DNA of 64,000 nt from an uncultured Bacteroidales bacterium (GTDB taxonomy: Bacteria; Bacteroidota; Bacteroidia; Bacteroidales; UBA932): NCBI GenBank assembly GCA_946185745.1, contig CAMHKQ010000007.1, positions 1 through 64,000 of the forward strand. The letters are read 5' to 3'. Positions 59,151-64,000 of this stretch are shown piece after piece. The position numbers and the translations under genes are program-made. A model generated the notes under the pieces. It was not told the origin of the DNA. It ran no database searches and saw only the letters and a program-made list of their open reading frames with translations. The first letter of the stretch is position 1, and each line of letters begins with the position of its first letter.

Positions 59151-62100
59151 ATGAAAAAAGTCCTGATTCTTGCGGCTATGGTTCTCGCCGCACTCACGGC
59201 CTTCCTGTCCTGCGGGCAGCAGGCCCAGACTCCCGACACGCGCTATGCGTCCTACGTCAAGGCATACACCGGAAATGTGGTCACGCAGGGCAGCACAATC
59301 AAGGTTGCGCTGGCCTCACCGGCCACATCCATGGAAGACGGCCTCTTCAGCTTCTCGCCTTCCATCAAGGGTTCGCAGCGCTGGATTTCCTCCGAAGTCG
59401 TGGAATTCGTTCCCGAGCAGGGGCAGCTGAAACCTGGAGAAACCTACAAGTGCAGCTTCAAACTCGGCAGCGCCGCCGACGTCGAGAAGGGCCTGGAGAA
59501 ATTCGCCTTCTCTTTCGCCGTCGCACCCAAAAAGGCCATGCTCGAGGTCCGGGGAGTCGCCATTTCCGCCGACAATCCGGCCCTTGCCACCATACTGGGC
59601 AGGGTGAAGACCAGCGAGGCCGCCACCGAGTCGCAGATCCTGGACATGCTCCCCAAGGGCGCTGAAGTCTCTGCGCACGAAGACGACGCCACACTCTTCG
59701 ATTTTGTAATCCAGGACATCGCCCGCGGCACATCCGACAAAGAAGAGACAGTCACCCTCAAGGACGGTGAATTCAAGGCCGGCGACAAAATCAAGGTCAC
59801 TATCCCCGGAACCGACACCCCGTTCCGCGTGCTCAGCGCCAAGAAAGTGAGCAGCGACGAGCAGGTTATCGAAGTGCTCTTCAGCGAGCCTTTCTCTACC
59901 AAGGGAGACTGGCCCAGCATGTTCTACGTCGGCGGAGTCGGCAAGGCGTACATCGACGCCAAAGGCAACATCGCCAGGCTCTACTACGAGAATCCCGAAG
60001 AAGAGATCACCATCGGCGTTTCCGAGAATCTCAAAAGCATAAACGACGCCCGCCTCGGCAGCTACTTCGAGACCAGAATCAGCCGCGGCCAGGCCAAGCC
60101 CGCGGTGAAGATTCCGCTTTCGGGCAACATCCTTCCCGACGCCTCCAGCCTCGTGCTCCCCTTCAAGGCCGTCAACCTCAGGGCGGTGGACGTGAGGGTT
60201 ATCAAAATCTACGAAGACAACGTGCTCATGTTCCTCCAGGACAACAGCCTCAACGGCGACGACAACCTCAGGAGGGCAGGCCGGCTCGTGTGGGAGAACA
60301 CCGTCAGCCTCGAAAACGACCCCTCGAAAGACCTTCACGAATGGAACGACTTCGCCCTCGACCTCACCGACATGTTCAAGAAGGAAAAGGGCGCCATCTA
60401 CCGTATCAGGATATCATTCAATCAGGACTATTCCATATACGGCAAGCAGTATGTCCCTGGGCAGGCGCTCCACAAGATAAGCGCGCCCGTCACCGACAGC
60501 GAGGTCTGGGACACCCCCAATCCCTATTACTGGGAAGGCCGCGACTGGTCGGAATACGACTGGGATGAAACCGACAATCCGGACCATCCGTCGTATTACA
60601 TCGACTACAACTACCCCGAGGTCAACCTGATGACCTCCGACCTTGGCCTCACCGCCAAATATTCCGGAGGCGACAAGCTCTGGCTGGCCGCCAGCGACAT
60701 CATGGACGCCAAGCCCGTCAGCGCCGACGTCGAGGCCTACAACTTCCAGCTGCGCAAGATAGGCGCCGGCAAGATAAGCGGCACCGGCGAGCTGCAGCTC
60801 AGCGGCAAGCCCTTCGCAGTGGTGGCGCGCCACGGCGGCTCCACCACCTATCTCAAAGTGACCGAAGGTTACGAGAACTCTCTCAGCCGCTTCGACGTGG
60901 GCGGTGAAACCCTCCAGAAGGGCCTCAAGGCCAGCATCTACGGCGAAAGAGGAGTATGGCGTCCCGGCGACACCCTCCATCTTACGATGATCCTGCAGGG
61001 CGACAAGATTCCCGAAGATCATCCCGCCACCCTCGAAATCTACACCCCCGAAGGGCAGTTCTACGGCAAGTACGTGCGTGCCAAGGGAGTCAACGGCTTC
61101 TACTGCTTCGACGTCCCCACCCTCGAGAACGATCCCACCGGCTTCTGGAACGCATACTTCAAGGTCGGCGGCGCCAGCTTCCACAAAGCCCTCAGGGTCG
61201 AGAGCATCAAGCCCAACAGGCTCAAGGTAGATATCGACCTGGGCGGCAAGGAGATCCGCGGAGGCTCGCGCAACGCGGTCACCGTAGTCTCCAGCTGGCT
61301 CACCGGTCCCGCCGCAGCAGGCCTGCAGGCCAAGGCCTACATGGCTCTGAACAAGGGCAGGACCACTTTCAAGGGCTATGAAAGCTACGTTTTCGACAAC
61401 CCGCTCAGCAGCTTCAGCGCAAGCGAAAACGACATCCTCGACACCCGTCTCGACGGTTCGGGCAAATCGGTTACCATAGTGGACATGCCGTCCGCCAAGG
61501 ACGCACCCGGAAAGCTCAGCGCCACTGTGGTGTGCTCCGTACTCGAAGAGGGCGGCGACGCCAGCTTCACCACCGTCACCGTTCCCTTCTCACCCTTCAG
61601 GGCATACGTGGGCGTGGAGATTCCCAAAGAAAAGGATGGATATCTCTTCACCGACAAGGACAACACCATAAAAGTGGTGCTGCTCGACGAAGAAGGCAAG
61701 CCCGTGACAGGCCACAACATGGAATACCAGGTATACCGCATCGACTGGAGCTGGTGGTGGGAGAACGGCCAGAGGTCGCTCAGTTCCTACGTGAACAGTT
61801 CTTCCTCGAAGGTCTACGCCTCCGGCAGGTTCGTCTCCGGAAACGGCCCGTCCACCTTCACCATCAACGTTCCCGAAAAGGAATGGGGCAGGTATCTCAT
61901 CTACGTGAAAGACCGCGACGGCGGGCACGCTTCAGGCCTGACCACGCTCATCGACTGGCCTTCCTACCAGGGCCGCGGCGACCATAAAGACCCCACCGCA
62001 GTGAACATGCTCAGCTTCTCGCTCGACAAGAAGTCCTATGCGGTAGGCGAAACAGCCACCGTCTACATCCCCGAGGCTCCGGACAGCAGGGCCCTCGTAT

Positions 62101-64000
62101 CGCTCGAGAACGGCTCCGGCGTCATCTCCCAGAAATGGGTGGAGACCGGCAAGGATTTCACCACCTATACGTTCAAGGTCACTGAGGAGATGACTCCCAA
62201 CTTCTACGTGTACATCAGCCTCGTAAGGCCTCACGAGAAGACCGCCGACGGCGCTCCCATACGCCTTTACGGCGTCCAGCCGGTAATGGTCGAGAATCCC
62301 GGCTCGCACCTCGAGCCCGTGCTCTCCGTGGCGGACGCGGTCCATCCCGAAGAGCAGTTCACCGTGAAGGTGTCCGAGAAGCACGGCAAACCCATGACCT
62401 ACACCCTTGCCATAGTGGACGAGGGCCTGCTGGACATCACCGGCTTCAAGACTCCAGACCCATGGAACGACATGTACAGGCGCGAAGCTCTCGGAGTCCG
62501 CACCTGGGACATCTACGACGACATCATCGGCGGATTCGGCGGAGCCTTCTCTTCGATGCTCGGCATCGGTGGTGACGAAGGCGGCAAGATACTCGGCGCC
62601 AAGAAGGACAACCGCTTCAACCCCGTGGTCAAGTTCATGGGGCCCTTCACCCTCAGCGGAAAGAGCAACACGCATGACGTCAAGCTCCCGATGTACGTGG
62701 GCAGCGTCCGCGTAATGCTGGTGGCCGGTCAGGACGGCGCTTACGGCAACGCCGAAAAGGCGGTGGCAGTGCGCTCTCCCCTCATGGTGGTGCCCACCCT
62801 CCCGCGCGTGATCAGCATAGGCGAGGACGTCACCCTGCCGGTGAACGTGTTCGCACTTGAAGACGGCGTGAAGAACGCCACGGTAACCGTCAAGGTCGAC
62901 GGTCCCGTGAAGATATACGGCTCCGAAAGCGCCACGGTATCCTTCGACAAGCCCTCCGACAAACTTGTCCGCTTTGCGCTCAGGACCACCGGCGAAGGCC
63001 TCGCCCACGTTACGGTGAGCGCCTCCGGCAACGGCCAGAAGGCCTCCGAAACCATAGCCATCGAGGTGCGCAATCCCAATCCCGCCATCACTTCGGTACA
63101 GACCGTGGCGGTGAAGCCCGGCACCAGCATGAGCATGACCTACGCTCCTGCCGAGCAGGCTACGCTCGAGCTTGCCAGCTTCCCGGCCTTCAACTTCGAC
63201 GAGAACTTCCGCTACTTCAAGGGCTACGGCTATTCCTGCACCGAGCAGCTCGCCGCAAAGGGCATCTCCCTTGTCTTCACCAGGGAATTCCTCAGTGAGG
63301 AGAACCGTGCCGAGGCCGACAAGGCCATCCCCGAAGTGCTGAAGGAACTCTACTCCAGGCAGCTCGCGGACGGCGGCTTCGCCTACTGGCCGGGCTACGC
63401 GAATGCCAGCACCTGGCCCACTTCCATGGTCGGCGTCTTCCTGGGCGAGGCCGCAGCCAAGGGATTCGACGTGAACAAGAACGTGCTGAACAAGTGGCAG
63501 AAGTTCCAGAACAACGCATGCAACAATTACAGGAAGGCAGGCGACAAGAAGATGTACGACCTCGACCAGGCTTACCGCCTGTACTCGCTCGCGCTTGCCG
63601 GAAAGCCCGACAACGCCGGCATGAACAGGCTCAAGGAGAGCCCCGACCTCAGCGCCCAGGCCCGCTGGATGCTGGCGTCGGCCTACTCTGCATGCGGCAA
63701 GAAGGATGTCGCCAAATCCCTCACCGATACGACCGCACGCGAATTCAGGAACTACTCCCCCGACGACCTCACCTTCGGCTCGTCGGCGCGCGACAAGGCG
63801 ATAGTCATCGAGGCCCTCACGCTCCAGGACGACGTTGCCGGCGCACTCGAGGCCGCTTCCTCATTCGTGAACGACTTCAACCGCGGCTACGCATCCACCC
63901 AGCTCCGCGCATTCGCCTCCACGGCACTCAGCCGCCTGGCGAAGAAGGTCAATGCAGGCCCGCTCGACGCCGAACTCACCGTGGGCGGCAAGAAGGATAA
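59151..64000 (+). CDS. Bacterial alpha-2-macroglobulin-like lipoprotein, 3' end beyond window
   Basis: Open from ATG 59151 to the right edge with no stop: 1616 codons visible. Lipobox FLSC (Cys21) places it in the cell envelope. Features in order: N-terminal MG-type domains, GERGVWRPGDTLHLTMIL (MG2 signature, about 600), VAVKPG and, at 1363-1366, CTEQ within GYGYSCTEQ, the thioester motif with its Cys and Gln intact, followed by the helical thioester domain (GGFAYWPGY). Such proteins are thought to trap proteases in the periplasm, often with PbpC, whose gene is not in view. An ATG at 59133 in the same frame is an alternative start. The visible length matches a complete protein of this class minus about 250 residues. 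Confidence 0.88.
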   Translation, partial: MKKVLILAAMVLAALTAFLSCGQQAQTPDTRYASYVKAYTGNVVTQGSTIKVALASPATSMEDGLFSFSPSIKGSQRWISSEVVEFVPEQGQLKPGETYKCSFKLGSAADVEKGLEKFAFSFAVAPKKAMLEVRGVAISADNPALATILGRVKTSEAATESQILDMLPKGAEVSAHEDDATLFDFVIQDIARGTSDKEETVTLKDGEFKAGDKIKVTIPGTDTPFRVLSAKKVSSDEQVIEVLFSEPFSTKGDWPSMFYVGGVGKAYIDAKGNIARLYYENPEEEITIGVSENLKSINDARLGSYFETRISRGQAKPAVKIPLSGNILPDASSLVLPFKAVNLRAVDVRVIKIYEDNVLMFLQDNSLNGDDNLRRAGRLVWENTVSLENDPSKDLHEWNDFALDLTDMFKKEKGAIYRIRISFNQDYSIYGKQYVPGQALHKISAPVTDSEVWDTPNPYYWEGRDWSEYDWDETDNPDHPSYYIDYNYPEVNLMTSDLGLTAKYSGGDKLWLAASDIMDAKPVSADVEAYNFQLRKIGAGKISGTGELQLSGKPFAVVARHGGSTTYLKVTEGYENSLSRFDVGGETLQKGLKASIYGERGVWRPGDTLHLTMILQGDKIPEDHPATLEIYTPEGQFYGKYVRAKGVNGFYCFDVPTLENDPTGFWNAYFKVGGASFHKALRVESIKPNRLKVDIDLGGKEIRGGSRNAVTVVSSWLTGPAAAGLQAKAYMALNKGRTTFKGYESYVFDNPLSSFSASENDILDTRLDGSGKSVTIVDMPSAKDAPGKLSATVVCSVLEEGGDASFTTVTVPFSPFRAYVGVEIPKEKDGYLFTDKDNTIKVVLLDEEGKPVTGHNMEYQVYRIDWSWWWENGQRSLSSYVNSSSSKVYASGRFVSGNGPSTFTINVPEKEWGRYLIYVKDRDGGHASGLTTLIDWPSYQGRGDHKDPTAVNMLSFSLDKKSYAVGETATVYIPEAPDSRALVSLENGSGVISQKWVETGKDFTTYTFKVTEEMTPNFYVYISLVRPHEKTADGAPIRLYGVQPVMVENPGSHLEPVLSVADAVHPEEQFTVKVSEKHGKPMTYTLAIVDEGLLDITGFKTPDPWNDMYRREALGVRTWDIYDDIIGGFGGAFSSMLGIGGDEGGKILGAKKDNRFNPVVKFMGPFTLSGKSNTHDVKLPMYVGSVRVMLVAGQDGAYGNAEKAVAVRSPLMVVPTLPRVISIGEDVTLPVNVFALEDGVKNATVTVKVDGPVKIYGSESATVSFDKPSDKLVRFALRTTGEGLAHVTVSASGNGQKASETIAIEVRNPNPAITSVQTVAVKPGTSMSMTYAPAEQATLELASFPAFNFDENFRYFKGYGYSCTEQLAAKGISLVFTREFLSEENRAEADKAIPEVLKELYSRQLADGGFAYWPGYANASTWPTSMVGVFLGEAAAKGFDVNKNVLNKWQKFQNNACNNYRKAGDKKMYDLDQAYRLYSLALAGKPDNAGMNRLKESPDLSAQARWMLASAYSACGKKDVAKSLTDTTAREFRNYSPDDLTFGSSARDKAIVIEALTLQDDVAGALEAASSFVNDFNRGYASTQLRAFASTALSRLAKKVNAGPLDAELTVGGKKD

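Overview
The window is GC-rich chromosomal DNA from a member of the Bacteroidales, probably of the Alistipes/Rikenellaceae type (inference). The grounds are the type V (FimA/Mfa-like) pilin lipoproteins, DUF3575, DUF5119 and DUF4783 proteins, a FeoA-FeoB fusion, a fused gamma/alpha 2-oxoacid:ferredoxin oxidoreductase subunit, a fused formiminotransferase-cyclodeaminase, and many promoters of the Bacteroidetes form TTTG-N19-TAnnTTTG. No tRNA, rRNA, CRISPR array, prophage or transposase gene was recognised.

Layout. 1-952: 5' part of a pilin-like lipoprotein gene (minus). 953-1301: non-coding, with a tandem palindromic repeat. 1302-11843 (minus): a DASS carboxylate transporter, gdhA, korB-korA, an OmpH/Skp chaperone, bamA, uppS, nadK. 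11945-19776 (plus): Skp-like lipoprotein, glycosyltransferase, LysM protein, M64 peptidase, engB, prs, a small Cys-rich membrane protein, der. 19803-23758 (minus): NtrY-like histidine kinase and rlmH. 23810-28945: a DUF4783 gene, efp (minus), then cmk-ispH-folD and hutI. 29132-45329: a fimbrial locus. A membrane-anchored AraC regulator and a pilin-like lipoprotein are transcribed leftward. Divergently transcribed are DUF3575, DUF5119, three tandem pilins, a fourth longer pilin and two large lipoproteins that are candidate tip or anchor subunits. 45332-53244 (minus): dnaX-lptB-ftcD-hutU-hutH, apparently one transcription unit. 53286-59050: a secreted protein of unknown function, an O-methyltransferase, a sigma-54-type response regulator, feoAB and a PAP2 phosphatase. 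59151-64000: an alpha-2-macroglobulin-like lipoprotein cut by the right edge.

How the genes fit together. hutH, hutU, hutI and ftcD take histidine to glutamate and load a C1 unit on tetrahydrofolate, which folD processes. GdhA interconverts glutamate and 2-oxoglutarate, and KorAB interconverts 2-oxoglutarate and succinyl-CoA. The window therefore holds a complete histidine-to-succinyl-CoA route. bamA, ompH, the Skp-like lipoprotein, lptB and uppS belong to envelope assembly.

Most interesting signals: hairpins with compensatory base changes behind each of the three tandem pilin genes; a 124-bp palindromic element with terminal inverted repeats inserted in frame in hutI; a G-quadruplex-prone tract between the divergent fimbrial promoters; promoters that recur 6-7 nt before start codons, predicting leaderless mRNAs; and a structured feoAB leader.
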